A stretch of DNA of 64,000 bases, from the NCBI GenBank assembly GCA_964441275.1, contig CAYTUG010000010.1, positions 1 to 64,000 on the forward strand. The letters are read 5' to 3'. The translations under genes were made by a program, and so were the position numbers. The stretch's first letter is position 1. The number at the start of each line of letters is the position of its first letter. This document shows, piece by piece, positions 52,692 to 61,863 of the stretch. This stretch comes from SZUA-584 sp964441275. Lineage in GTDB: Bacteria; Bacillota; Clostridia; Christensenellales; SZUA-584. A model generated the notes under the pieces. It saw only the letters and a list, made by a program, of their open reading frames with translations. It had not been told where the DNA came from and did not search any database.

Positions 52692-53657
52692 GTGGAGTAT
52701 AAAGATTATTATAAAATTTTAGGAGTAGAAAAAACATCATCACAGGATGAAGTGAAAAAGGCGTACAGAAAGCTTGCAAAAAAACATCATCCGGACGCCA
52801 ACAAAGGCAACAGCGCATCTGAAGAAAAGTTTAAAGAGATAAGCGAAGCTTATGAAGTGCTCGGGGACGAACAAAAACGCAAAAAATACGATACGTTCGG
52901 GAATCAGACCCAATTTGCAGGGGGGCATAACTTTGATCCTTCGCAGTACGGGTTTGGAAATGTACGGTATGAACATGCGGGCTCGGGCGATAGGAGCGAT
53001 TTTTTCAACATGTTTTTTTCGGGCGCTTTTGATGATTTATTATCTGCCGCCCAGGGCAACGGTGCATACTATTACCAAACCGATGATATGTCGAATCTGT
53101 TCAGGGGAGGCAGACAGCATAAAGCGAGGGCTTATGACGGAGAGAATATACAAGCGCAGATAAGCTTGACGCCTGAAGAAGGCGCTTTTGGGGTTGCAAG
53201 GCAGATTGCGGTAAAAACCGATAAAGGTATGCGTACAATAAACTTTAAGGTGCCTGCCGGGGTGTCGGACGGCGAGACAATACGAATAAAGGGGCAGGGA
53301 CAGCAAGGCGCAGGCGGCGGAAAGAGCGGAGATATAATGCTGACCGTACATATGACAAACAGCGCCCGATATTCTTTTGACGACGGCAAACTTGTTATGC
53401 ATGCGGACATCAGTCCATGGGACGCGGCGCTTGGGGCAAAATTGGCTGTAGATACGTTCAACGGGAGGATTATGGTTAACGTGCCGCCCGGAGTGCAAAC
53501 GGGCAAAAGGATTAGAGTCGCCGGGAGGGGCTATCCTTTCAGGGGGAAGGCTCAGGGAAATTTGCTTATAGAGCTTAGCATAAAAAATCCCGTTCGGCTG
53601 ACCGATTCTCAAAAGAAGTTATATGAACAGCTTAAAAGCTTAGACGATGGTCGTTAA
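52692..53657 (+). CDS. DnaJ/CbpA-type co-chaperone without zinc finger
   Basis: The 321-residue protein starts at GTG 52692 behind GGAGGG. The J-domain (1-68) has HPD at residues 33-35 (KKHHPDANKGN) and the GDEQKRKKYDTFG end. A Gly/Phe-like segment (about 70-140) and the C-terminal substrate-binding domains (about 150-315, GRGYPFRGKAQGNLLIEL) follow. No CxxCxGxG repeats are present, so it is a type II (CbpA-like) J protein. Together with ClpB and an Hsp70 elsewhere it should disaggregate proteins. It is under the CtsR box and is 37 bases upstream of clpB. Confidence 0.92.
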   Translation: MEYKDYYKILGVEKTSSQDEVKKAYRKLAKKHHPDANKGNSASEEKFKEISEAYEVLGDEQKRKKYDTFGNQTQFAGGHNFDPSQYGFGNVRYEHAGSGDRSDFFNMFFSGAFDDLLSAAQGNGAYYYQTDDMSNLFRGGRQHKARAYDGENIQAQISLTPEEGAFGVARQIAVKTDKGMRTINFKVPAGVSDGETIRIKGQGQQGAGGGKSGDIMLTVHMTNSARYSFDDGKLVMHADISPWDAALGAKLAVDTFNGRIMVNVPPGVQTGKRIRVAGRGYPFRGKAQGNLLIELSIKNPVRLTDSQKKLYEQLKSLDDGR

Positions 53658-53693
53658 ACTATTGCGGCAATATGCCATTAAGGAGGGATAAAA

Positions 53694-56273
53694 ATGGAAC
53701 TTGACAGATTTACTGAAAAAGCGATTGCGGCGATTAACGCGGCGCAACAGGCTGGAATCCGCAGCTCTCATCAGCAGATTGACGGAGAACATCTGAATTG
53801 GGCGCTCGTCTCGCAGCAGGAAGGGCTTATACCTAAGCTATTGCAGTATATGGGAATTGATACGGCGCAGTATTTATCTGCGCTTGAAGATAAGTTAAAC
53901 CGGCTGCCCAAGGTGCAGGGCGCTTCCGCTTCGGTATACGCTTCACGCCGTTTCAGCGAGATTATCGTTGGCGCGCAGGATGAAGCAAAGCGTTTTAAGG
54001 ACGATTATGCGGGTGTGGAACACCTTTTCATATCTCTTATAAAAGAGCGAGGTACGCCTTCTTCGAATTTATTTGCTCAGTTTGGAATAACGCTTGATAA
54101 GTTTATGGAGGCGCTTTCAAAGGTGCGGGGGAACCAGCGCGTGACTTCACAAAACCCGGAAGAGACTTACGACTCGCTAACCCGGTTTGGGCGGGATCTT
54201 GTAGAGCTTGCGCGGCAGGGGAAGATTGATCCGGTGATAGGGCGCGATGGCGAAATACGCCGAGCCATAAGAATTCTATCCCGGCGTACAAAAAACAATC
54301 CGGTGCTGATAGGAGAGCCGGGGGTTGGGAAAACGGCCGTGGTTGAGGGGCTTGCGCAGCGCATACTTGAAGGCGATGTGCCCGAAGGGTTAAAAGACAA
54401 AACCATATTCGCGCTCGATTTGGGCGCGCTTATCGCAGGGGCAAAGTATCGCGGAGAGTTTGAAGAGCGTTTAAAAGCTGTATTGTCGGACATCAACAAA
54501 TCGGAAGGCAGGATAATATTGTTTATCGATGAGCTGCATAACATAGTGGGCGCGGGAAAAGCGGAAGGCGCAATGGATGCGGGCAATATATTAAAACCAA
54601 TGTTAGCAAGGGGGGAGCTTCACTGCATAGGCGCAACTACGCTTGACGAGTACCGCAAATATATAGAAAAGGACGCGGCTCTCGAGAGGCGGTTTCAGCC
54701 AATACTTATTGAACCGCCGTCGGTTGAGGATACCATATCCATATTGCGGGGGTTAAAGGAAAGGTTTGAGATACACCACGGAGTAAAAATAACAGACGGT
54801 GCGCTTATATCGAGCGCCGTATTATCCGACCGGTATATATCCGATAGATTTTTGCCCGATAAGGCTATAGATCTGATGGACGAAGCGGCGGCTATGATAC
54901 GCACAGAGATAGACAGCATGCCGACGGAACTTGACGAGATATCGCGCCGGGTCATGCAGCTTGAGGTTGAGCGGCAGGCGCTGAAAAAGGAAAGCGATGC
55001 GGCAAGCAAAGCGAGGCTAAAGGCGTTAGAAAAAGAGCTTTCAAGCCAAAAAGAACAGGCCGACAAACTAAAAGCGCAGTGGGAGCTGGAGAAAGCCGCG
55101 TTATTGAAAGAGAAAGAGCTAAAGCAGCGGATAGAGGAGCTTAAGCGGCGCATAGAAGATGCAAAAAGGCAATATGATTTTGAACAGGCGGCAAAGCTTG
55201 AATACGGAGAGTTGCCCGCCCTTGCAAAACAGCAAGAGCAAGAGCGCGGAAAAAAAGCGGAAAATGTGCTTTTAAAAGAAGAGGTTACGGAGGAAGAAAT
55301 AGCGCAGATAGTATCGCGGTGGACGGGTATTCCGGTGTCAAAGTTAGTTGAACAAGAGCGCGATAAGCTGTTGAACCTTGAAAATATTTTACATAAGCGC
55401 GTTGTCGGGCAGGACGAAGCTGTAACCACCGTAAGCGAGGCGGTGCTGCGCGCGCGAAGCGGCTTGAAAGACCCAAAGCGCCCAATAGGTTCTTTTATAT
55501 TTTTAGGTCCTACGGGAGTGGGCAAAACAGAGCTTGCGCGAGCCGTTTCGGAAGCGCTTTTTGACAGCGAGGAAAATATGGTGCGCATCGATATGTCCGA
55601 GTACATGGAGAAACACGCGGTTGCGCGGCTTATTGGAGCGCCGCCCGGATACATAGGTTACGATGAGGGAGGGCAGCTTACCGAGGCAGTGCGCACAAGA
55701 CCGTACAGCGTAATATTGTTTGACGAGATAGAAAAAGCGCATCACGACGTGTTTAACGTTCTGCTGCAGCTGCTTGACGACGGGCGTTTAACGGACAGCT
55801 CCGGACGTACAGTGGATTTTAAAAATACGGTGGTAATTATGACAAGCAACATAGGCAGCGAGTATTTGCTTACCGGGATAGATCAGACGGGGGAGCTTAA
55901 AAAAGATGTGCGCGCTATGGTAATATCCGAACTGACGAGCCATTTTAGGCCTGAGTTTTTAAACCGGGTTGACGATATTGTAGTGTTTAAACCTCTTAAA
56001 ATTGGGGATATTGTTAAAATAATTGATTTGTCGGTTGCCGCATTGCAATCCCGGCTTGCCGAAAGAAACATTACGCTTGAACTGACAGCTGCGGCAAAGC
56101 GGTTTGTCGCCGAGCAATCGTATACCCCGGCATACGGGGCGAGGCCTGTAAAAAGATATTTGCAAAAAATTATTGAAACCCGGCTTTCACGAATGATTGT
56201 TGCGGGCGGGATAGCTGACGGAGGACATATTACGGTAGACGAATCGGAAGGCGAACTTACCTTTGCAACATAA
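53694..56273 (+). CDS. clpB: ATP-dependent protein disaggregase ClpB
   Basis: The 859-residue AAA+ protein has the N domain (FTEKAIAAINAAQQAGIRSSHQQIDGEHLNWAL), first ATPase with Walker A at 207-214 (GEPGVGKT), the long coiled-coil middle domain (about 400-525) that defines ClpB as opposed to ClpC, second ATPase with Walker A at 605-612 (GPTGVGKT) and the C-terminal cap. No ClpP-binding IGF loop is evident, as expected. It pulls aggregated proteins apart with Hsp70/DnaJ. Pairing with the J protein and the CtsR box is logical for a heat-shock operon. Confidence 0.97.
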   Translation: MELDRFTEKAIAAINAAQQAGIRSSHQQIDGEHLNWALVSQQEGLIPKLLQYMGIDTAQYLSALEDKLNRLPKVQGASASVYASRRFSEIIVGAQDEAKRFKDDYAGVEHLFISLIKERGTPSSNLFAQFGITLDKFMEALSKVRGNQRVTSQNPEETYDSLTRFGRDLVELARQGKIDPVIGRDGEIRRAIRILSRRTKNNPVLIGEPGVGKTAVVEGLAQRILEGDVPEGLKDKTIFALDLGALIAGAKYRGEFEERLKAVLSDINKSEGRIILFIDELHNIVGAGKAEGAMDAGNILKPMLARGELHCIGATTLDEYRKYIEKDAALERRFQPILIEPPSVEDTISILRGLKERFEIHHGVKITDGALISSAVLSDRYISDRFLPDKAIDLMDEAAAMIRTEIDSMPTELDEISRRVMQLEVERQALKKESDAASKARLKALEKELSSQKEQADKLKAQWELEKAALLKEKELKQRIEELKRRIEDAKRQYDFEQAAKLEYGELPALAKQQEQERGKKAENVLLKEEVTEEEIAQIVSRWTGIPVSKLVEQERDKLLNLENILHKRVVGQDEAVTTVSEAVLRARSGLKDPKRPIGSFIFLGPTGVGKTELARAVSEALFDSEENMVRIDMSEYMEKHAVARLIGAPPGYIGYDEGGQLTEAVRTRPYSVILFDEIEKAHHDVFNVLLQLLDDGRLTDSSGRTVDFKNTVVIMTSNIGSEYLLTGIDQTGELKKDVRAMVISELTSHFRPEFLNRVDDIVVFKPLKIGDIVKIIDLSVAALQSRLAERNITLELTAAAKRFVAEQSYTPAYGARPVKRYLQKIIETRLSRMIVAGGIADGGHITVDESEGELTFAT

Positions 56274-56382
56274 AAACGAATCATAGTATGTCCGTAAAGT
56301 GAGAACATGCGGTGTGAAATTAGCTGTTTTCGGTCAATTAATTGTAAAAAATGCGGCGTTATTGCCCGGAATAAAGTTTTGC

Positions 56383-56427
56383 GGCGAAAGGCTGGAACCA
56401 TATAGCCTTTCGCCAACGCTCTGTTTT
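56383..56427 (+). terminator. Strong hairpin between clpB and the DUF362 gene
   Basis: GGCGAAAGGCT (56383-56393) and AGCCTTTCGCC (56404-56414) pair perfectly over 11 bp. TGTTTTT follows after 8 bases on the plus strand, so it most likely ends clpB transcripts. Confidence 0.6.
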
Positions 56428-56443
56428 TATAAACCTTGGGGGC

Positions 56444-57526
56444 TTACAATACGGTGCACAACTCGTATTTCTCTTTGCCAAGCCCGAGCACTGAAAGCTC
56501 TTTTAGCTGCACAAAAGGGTCTTTGCCGTGTATACGCTCAAACAGGTGACCCGTTTCGCCTAATTTATGATCAATTGGAATACCGTCAGGTATTAGCCTT
56601 TCCGGCCGGATAGCATCAAGGCTTGCGCGTTCTATGGCGACAATATCACTTCCTGCCATTATTCCGACATCCGGCACCAGAGGCGGCGTTGATATTCCCC
56701 AGCAGTCACAAACAAAAGTTATATCGGTTAAAAAATTAATATAAAATACGCTGCCGGGGTTGAAAGTATCGAGCACTGTTTTAGTGCATAGCGCCATACC
56801 TTTCTGAAAATCGGTATAGTTATGCGAATCAAGCGTAATAGCGTTTGTGGGGCACACCTTAACGCAGTGTTGGCACAATGTGCAGTTATGATAAAACACG
56901 GTATATTTGCCGTTTTCATCGAAGCTGTTTGCATTGTGGTTGCAGCTTGTGATGCATGCCTCGCAGTGGGTACAAAGCGATTCGTCCCATAAAAGGCCGC
57001 CTTCCAAACCGTGTATCTGCTGCCGCGTTCTGTCGGTCACACAGCCCATTGCTATGTTTTTGCAAGCTCCGCCGTAGCCGCAAGCGCCATGGCCTTTAAT
57101 ATGCGATAGAATTATCATGGCTTCGGCATCGTGAATATTGCCTCCTATATCCACGTTTGTAAAACTGCGGAATGAAACTTCTTTTTCGTATATGTATTTA
57201 TCCACAGTGCCGCATACAGGAACAATAGGAGCGCCGATGTAGTTTTCCGTATAACCTCTGCGCTCTGCGCCGTCAACAATATTATCTGTTATAAAAGGTT
57301 TAGCACCCAAACATTTGAGCTTATCAACAAGCATGCGCACAAAAAGCGGATGGATAGTCGTATATCCTATGTTTCTGCCTACATGCATTTTAATCGCTAT
57401 CCATTTGCCGGCGACATTATCTCCCATATCCATATTTTCGAGAAGTTTTTCAAACCGTGCCGGTAAAGTTTCGCTTGGATCGAGCGTTTTAAATGTAACC
57501 GGCGAGAATAAAATTCTTGAACTCAT
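56444..57526 (-). CDS. DUF362 / 4Fe-4S ferredoxin-domain protein
   Basis: The 360-residue protein has an N-terminal DUF362 part (KWIAIKMHVGRNIGYTTIHP, ITDNIVDGAERRGYTEN, ILSHIKGHGACGYGGACKNIAMGC) followed by two 4Fe-4S ferredoxin motifs (CTHCEACITSC and CTLCQHCVKVCP, about residues 189-235). DUF362 proteins are found in anaerobes and have no firm biochemical role, but they are likely redox enzymes. ATG 57526 is behind GGAGG. An upstream GTG (57550) is in frame. Confidence 0.87.
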   Translation of the reverse strand: MSSRILFSPVTFKTLDPSETLPARFEKLLENMDMGDNVAGKWIAIKMHVGRNIGYTTIHPLFVRMLVDKLKCLGAKPFITDNIVDGAERRGYTENYIGAPIVPVCGTVDKYIYEKEVSFRSFTNVDIGGNIHDAEAMIILSHIKGHGACGYGGACKNIAMGCVTDRTRQQIHGLEGGLLWDESLCTHCEACITSCNHNANSFDENGKYTVFYHNCTLCQHCVKVCPTNAITLDSHNYTDFQKGMALCTKTVLDTFNPGSVFYINFLTDITFVCDCWGISTPPLVPDVGIMAGSDIVAIERASLDAIRPERLIPDGIPIDHKLGETGHLFERIHGKDPFVQLKELSVLGLGKEKYELCTVL

Positions 57527-57553
57527 TTTTGCCTCCAATATGTTAATCACATT

Positions 57554-57582
57554 ATTGTATCATAGCCTTGGGTATTAATGAA
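57554..57582 (-). promoter_or_regulatory. Promoter of the DUF362 gene
   Basis: On the minus strand TTCATT (57582-57577) and TACAAT (57559-57554, with an upstream TG extension) have a 17-base spacer, 28 bases before the ATG. Confidence 0.5.
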
Positions 57583-57809
57583 ATGAATAATTTATTCAAT
57601 TTCTGCCTTAGCGTTTGAAGCTTCTTGCGCTTTTTGTGTCAAATAATATTTTTAGAATAAAAAGCTATAGTAATAAGAAAGTGGTTGAATGTTTACAGAT
57701 GTGTTTATTAATATAAGCGGCTCGGAATAGCAAAATAACAGCAGGTAATTTATATAAAAAATTATCATTTGGTATAAATGCTGCCCAATAAATATTTGGA
57801 GACCTATGT

Positions 57810-60539
57810 ATGTTCCCGGATACTGAAAATATTAAGATTGATGCCTTGATAAAATCAAAGTGGAAAAAGATACTTGATTTTACCGCTCAGATGACAGAGT
57901 GCAGCCACGCATACATTATGTATAACACGTCAGACGGCATAGAAATTTTAGTTAAAGGTACATTTGGAGTATCCGAAGTTAAGCATCTGTTAGCCGATGC
58001 ATCCGCCCTTTGCAAAATAGTAATCGATAACTCAAAAGAGCTCATTATTCAAAATATACAAGCAAATAAAGAATATAAAAATATAAAAAGTGCATCGGCG
58101 TTTATGGCATATCCTATTTTGCTTCCGGATAAAAAAGCGTGCGGTGCTTTGTGCGTTATTGACGCCCGGGTAAAACAATTTTGGAACTGGAGCAGGCAGC
58201 TGCTTTCACAATATGCCGAATTTGCTACGGATGAACTTGGGGCAATCATAGAAAAGGATGGGTTAAATAAAAAGGCGGACAAAACAGCAAGCGAACAGCT
58301 TGCAAAAATATTCAACCTTCTGCCCACAGCCATAATAGTTACTGCAATAGACGATGGACGGGTGATAGACGCCAATGACAGCTATTTTAAGCTTTTCGGA
58401 TTTAACCGTGACGAGATAATCGGAAAAACGGGGATGCAGCTTTTCGTTTTTGACGATCCTAACATTAGGCGCGTTATTTCAGGCAGGTTGGAAAACGCTC
58501 AGCCGCTGCGGGATTTTGAGACATCGCTTCTCACAAAGTCGGGGGAAACTCTGCGAGTTATTCTATCTGTCGAAAAAGCGGAATTTGTGGGTATACAATG
58601 CTTAATATCAACCATTTTAGACTTATCGCCTACTATTGATTTAGAGCGGAATATAAAAACGATTAACGAGCGTTTATCATTGGCCGCCCATGCCGCGGAT
58701 ATGGGAGTGTGGGACTACAATATACCAAAGCAGACTTTGGCATGGGATGACAGATCGTTGAAGCTGTTCGATATAGAAAGAAAAAACCTTACGGGCAAAC
58801 TGTCCGACTGGCTTGCGATTATTCATCCCGACGACAGAGAAAGCGCAAAGCAAAAGCTAAACGGCGCAATGCATGAAAAAGAGTTTTCACACGAGTATCG
58901 GGTGGTAAGGCAAGCCGGGCAGATTCGTTATATTAAAGCCTATGGGCACACGCAACATGACGAGACCGGTGCACCTATGCGCATTACGGGCGTAAATTTT
59001 GATATGACGGACATACGCAAAGCTCAGGCGCAGACGAGGGAAATAGAGCAAAAATACCGCAGCCTTTTTCACAACAACAATGCCATACAAATAATTGTAA
59101 ACAGCGACACTGGCGAAATAGTAGATGCAAATTCCGCCGCGTGCGAATTTTATGGTCATTCATCGTGCGAGATTAAACAGATAAAGATATGGAATATTGA
59201 CGACTCTAACGAAGGAGTGTTGCGCAAACAATTAAACGAGATATACAACAAGAGTTCGGATTCGGTGGAGATGGTTCATCGTCGGTTTGATGGGCAGCTG
59301 CGTGAGATGGAGGTTTTTTGCGGTTGCGTCTCATTTAACGGAGATAAATTTTTGCACATGATAATTCACGACGTAACAGAAAGAAAACGTATTGAACGAG
59401 GACTTATCGAAAGCGAAAACCGGTTCAGGCTGTTTGTTGAAAGCGCGCCCGACGGCGTGCTTGTAGAAATGGACGGCCTTTTTGCATATGTAAACCGGAA
59501 AACGGTTGAGCTTTTCGGCGTGTCTTCAGAATACGACCTGCTCGGCAAGCCTATCGAGGCGTTCTTCCCCAAAAAAAGACGAAAAGGCGTTTTGGCTTTT
59601 GTAAGGAGGCTAAACGTTTTGAAAAAACCGGTATCTCTTCTAAATGAAACAATTGAGAGCAAGGACGGGACAGAGGTGGCAGTTGAAATTTCCGCTGTGC
59701 CTTTCAATTTGGGTGGGGAAGCAGGAGCGATAATCTTTTTTCACGACATTTCAAAGCGCAGAAAGCTTGAGGATGAAAAAATATATTTTGAAGCCCAGCT
59801 CAGACAAAAACAAAAGCTCGAGTCTATTGGTGTTTTGGCAGGCGGAGTTGCACATGAAATAAACAATCCGGTAAGCGGAATTATAAATTACGCACAGCTA
59901 ATATACGAAACGCTTGATTATAAGTCGAAAACAGCCGAATATTGCGCCGATATTGTCCGTGAAGGAAGAAGGATAGCAGATATAGTTAAAAACCTGCTTA
60001 AATTTGCGCGTCAAGAAAAACAAACGCACAGCGTTGCGCAGGTTAACGATATAATAAATGACACGCTATCGTTCATAAGGACGATATTAAAAAAAGACAG
60101 CATATCGCTCGAGTTAGAACTGGATCCGGATTTGCCATGTATTAAATGCCGCAGCCAGCAAATACAGCAAGTGCTTATGAACTTAATCACCAATGCTCGC
60201 GATGCGCTAAATGCGCGTTACAAGAGCGATAACAATAACAAAAAGATTGTTCTTTCAAGCGCAACGGTAGAAAAGGACGGTAACAGATGTGTTCAAGTAA
60301 CGGTTATGGACAGTGGCACAGGGATCCCGGACAGTATCAAGGAAAAACTGTTCGATCCGTTTTTTACGACTAAATCCCGGGACGAGGGAACGGGGTTGGG
60401 TTTGTCGATTAGCCACGGTATAGTTGAAGATCATCGCGGCGCGCTGTATTTCGATTCGCAGGAAGGGGAATATACGCGTGCGGTATTAGAGTTGCCCATA
60501 AACAACGGGTGGACGATGACGGCGCGTATGGAGGGTTAG
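57810..60539 (+). CDS. Multi-PAS sensor histidine kinase
   Basis: The 909-residue protein has no membrane helix. An N-terminal GAF-like domain (about 10-150) is followed by four PAS domains (about 165-275, 285-410, 420-530, 535-660), then the HisKA dimerisation domain with the phosphorylated His682 in GGVAHEINNPVSGII, and the HATPase domain with NLITNARDAL, DSGTGIPDSIKEKLFDPFF (from 834) and GTGLGLSISHG. It should sense intracellular or diffusible signals and phosphorylate the next gene's product. Soluble multi-PAS kinases commonly sense redox or small ligands, but no haem or FAD signature is clear. Confidence 0.93.
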   Translation: MFPDTENIKIDALIKSKWKKILDFTAQMTECSHAYIMYNTSDGIEILVKGTFGVSEVKHLLADASALCKIVIDNSKELIIQNIQANKEYKNIKSASAFMAYPILLPDKKACGALCVIDARVKQFWNWSRQLLSQYAEFATDELGAIIEKDGLNKKADKTASEQLAKIFNLLPTAIIVTAIDDGRVIDANDSYFKLFGFNRDEIIGKTGMQLFVFDDPNIRRVISGRLENAQPLRDFETSLLTKSGETLRVILSVEKAEFVGIQCLISTILDLSPTIDLERNIKTINERLSLAAHAADMGVWDYNIPKQTLAWDDRSLKLFDIERKNLTGKLSDWLAIIHPDDRESAKQKLNGAMHEKEFSHEYRVVRQAGQIRYIKAYGHTQHDETGAPMRITGVNFDMTDIRKAQAQTREIEQKYRSLFHNNNAIQIIVNSDTGEIVDANSAACEFYGHSSCEIKQIKIWNIDDSNEGVLRKQLNEIYNKSSDSVEMVHRRFDGQLREMEVFCGCVSFNGDKFLHMIIHDVTERKRIERGLIESENRFRLFVESAPDGVLVEMDGLFAYVNRKTVELFGVSSEYDLLGKPIEAFFPKKRRKGVLAFVRRLNVLKKPVSLLNETIESKDGTEVAVEISAVPFNLGGEAGAIIFFHDISKRRKLEDEKIYFEAQLRQKQKLESIGVLAGGVAHEINNPVSGIINYAQLIYETLDYKSKTAEYCADIVREGRRIADIVKNLLKFARQEKQTHSVAQVNDIINDTLSFIRTILKKDSISLELELDPDLPCIKCRSQQIQQVLMNLITNARDALNARYKSDNNNKKIVLSSATVEKDGNRCVQVTVMDSGTGIPDSIKEKLFDPFFTTKSRDEGTGLGLSISHGIVEDHRGALYFDSQEGEYTRAVLELPINNGWTMTARMEG

Positions 60540-60540
60540 A

Positions 60541-61572
60541 ATGCCGAAGGTTTTGGTTGTCGATGATGAAAAAAGCATACGCGTTACAATAGGGGAGTTT
60601 TTAAAAAGAGCGGGATATGATGTCGTTACGGCCGATAATATGCAATGTGCGACCAATCTTATCAATGAAAACGATTTTGACGCTGTTTTGACGGATATTA
60701 TAATGCCAAAAGGCTCGGGAGTATCTTTACTAAAGGAAATCCATAACAGGCAATTAAATATGCAGGTGCTCATGATGACGGGAGAGCCTACGGTGGAAAC
60801 CGCAGTCGATGCCGTAAGGCATGGCGCTCGGGATTATCTTGCCAAACCAATAGACCGTGACGAGCTGCTTAAGGCCGTAAGGAATGCGGTAAGCTACAAA
60901 AAATTGCTTGATGATAAAGAGCGCCTTGAACGTGAAAACAAGGAGCAAAAGCTTAACTTGGTGTGCCTTGTAGAAGAGCGGACACAAAAGATGCGGCAGG
61001 CGATGCTAAACACTGCGTATGCGGCCGCTGCAATGCTTGATTTGCGGGACCCTTACACCGCCGGGCACCAGCGCAGGGTGGGCAACCTTGCAAGCATCAT
61101 CGGGCGCGAGATAGGCCTTTCGGAAGATCTGCAAGAAGGGCTTAACCTTATAGGATGCATTCATGATGTGGGAAAAATCATGGTGCCTACCGATATTCTT
61201 AACAAACCGGGACAAATATCAGAGCTTGAATACGAACTTATAAAAGAACATGCGCAAAAGGGTTACGAGGTGTTACGCAACTATGAGATGCCATGGCCTG
61301 TTGCAGAGATTATCTATCAGCATCATGAGCGGCTTGATGGAAGCGGTTATCCCCGCGGTCTAAAAGGCGATGAAATTTATCTTGAAACTTGTATTATATC
61401 GGTTGCCGATGTGGTGGAGGCAATGATGACGCACCGCCCGTACCGGCCGAGCCTTGGATTAAAAGCCGCGCTTGATGAGATAACCTTAAACAAAGGTACT
61501 CTCTATCACCCGGATGTAGTGGATGTTTGCGTTAAGCTGTTTCTTAAAAAAGATTATCAGCTTATAGAATAA
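60541..61572 (+). CDS. Response regulator with HD-GYP output domain
   Basis: A 343-residue protein. The receiver domain (1-118) has Asp52 as phosphorylation site (LTDIIMP), acidic pair Asp8/Asp9 and the KPID lysine loop. A coiled-coil joint leads to an HD-GYP domain (about 155-340) with HDVGK (from 208) and HHERLDGSGYPRG, the residues that define active cyclic di-GMP phosphodiesterases. It is 1 base after the kinase gene, so the kinase probably controls cyclic di-GMP breakdown through it. Confidence 0.93.
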   Translation: MPKVLVVDDEKSIRVTIGEFLKRAGYDVVTADNMQCATNLINENDFDAVLTDIIMPKGSGVSLLKEIHNRQLNMQVLMMTGEPTVETAVDAVRHGARDYLAKPIDRDELLKAVRNAVSYKKLLDDKERLERENKEQKLNLVCLVEERTQKMRQAMLNTAYAAAAMLDLRDPYTAGHQRRVGNLASIIGREIGLSEDLQEGLNLIGCIHDVGKIMVPTDILNKPGQISELEYELIKEHAQKGYEVLRNYEMPWPVAEIIYQHHERLDGSGYPRGLKGDEIYLETCIISVADVVEAMMTHRPYRPSLGLKAALDEITLNKGTLYHPDVVDVCVKLFLKKDYQLIE

Positions 61573-61808
61573 TATATTAAGACAGGCCGCATAGCATAAA
61601 AACGTTATATTTGCGGTAACTTATAGCAGTTTGCAACAAACAAAGCAGATTTTAGTTGCGTACATAACCCATACGGTTGTATCAAAGGTTTGGACGCCCT
61701 GTTTTAATGTATTTGAAACAAGCAAGAAGGTTTAAAACGCTTGCCGTTTGCCTGTAAATAAGATCCGCTTTAAAGTATAATTATTTAGTTATGACGGATT
61801 AGACAAAG

Positions 61809-61837
61809 TTTATTGTTTAATATTGTGTTATTATAAT
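61809..61837 (+). promoter_or_regulatory. Promoter of the uridine-kinase-like gene
   Basis: TTTATT (61809-61814) and a perfect TATAAT (61832-61837) have a 17-base spacer, 26 bases upstream of the ATG. Confidence 0.5.
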
Positions 61838-61863
61838 AGACTAATTAAAAAAGGGAGTACGGA

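Noticed and set aside
54695..55654. 319-codon minus-strand frame opposite clpB
   Set aside because: It is antisense to the conserved ClpB coding region, Ser-rich, and lacks a ribosome binding site.
56299..56613. 104-codon plus-strand frame after clpB
   Set aside because: It overlaps the terminator hairpin and the DUF362 gene on the other strand, with no ribosome binding site.
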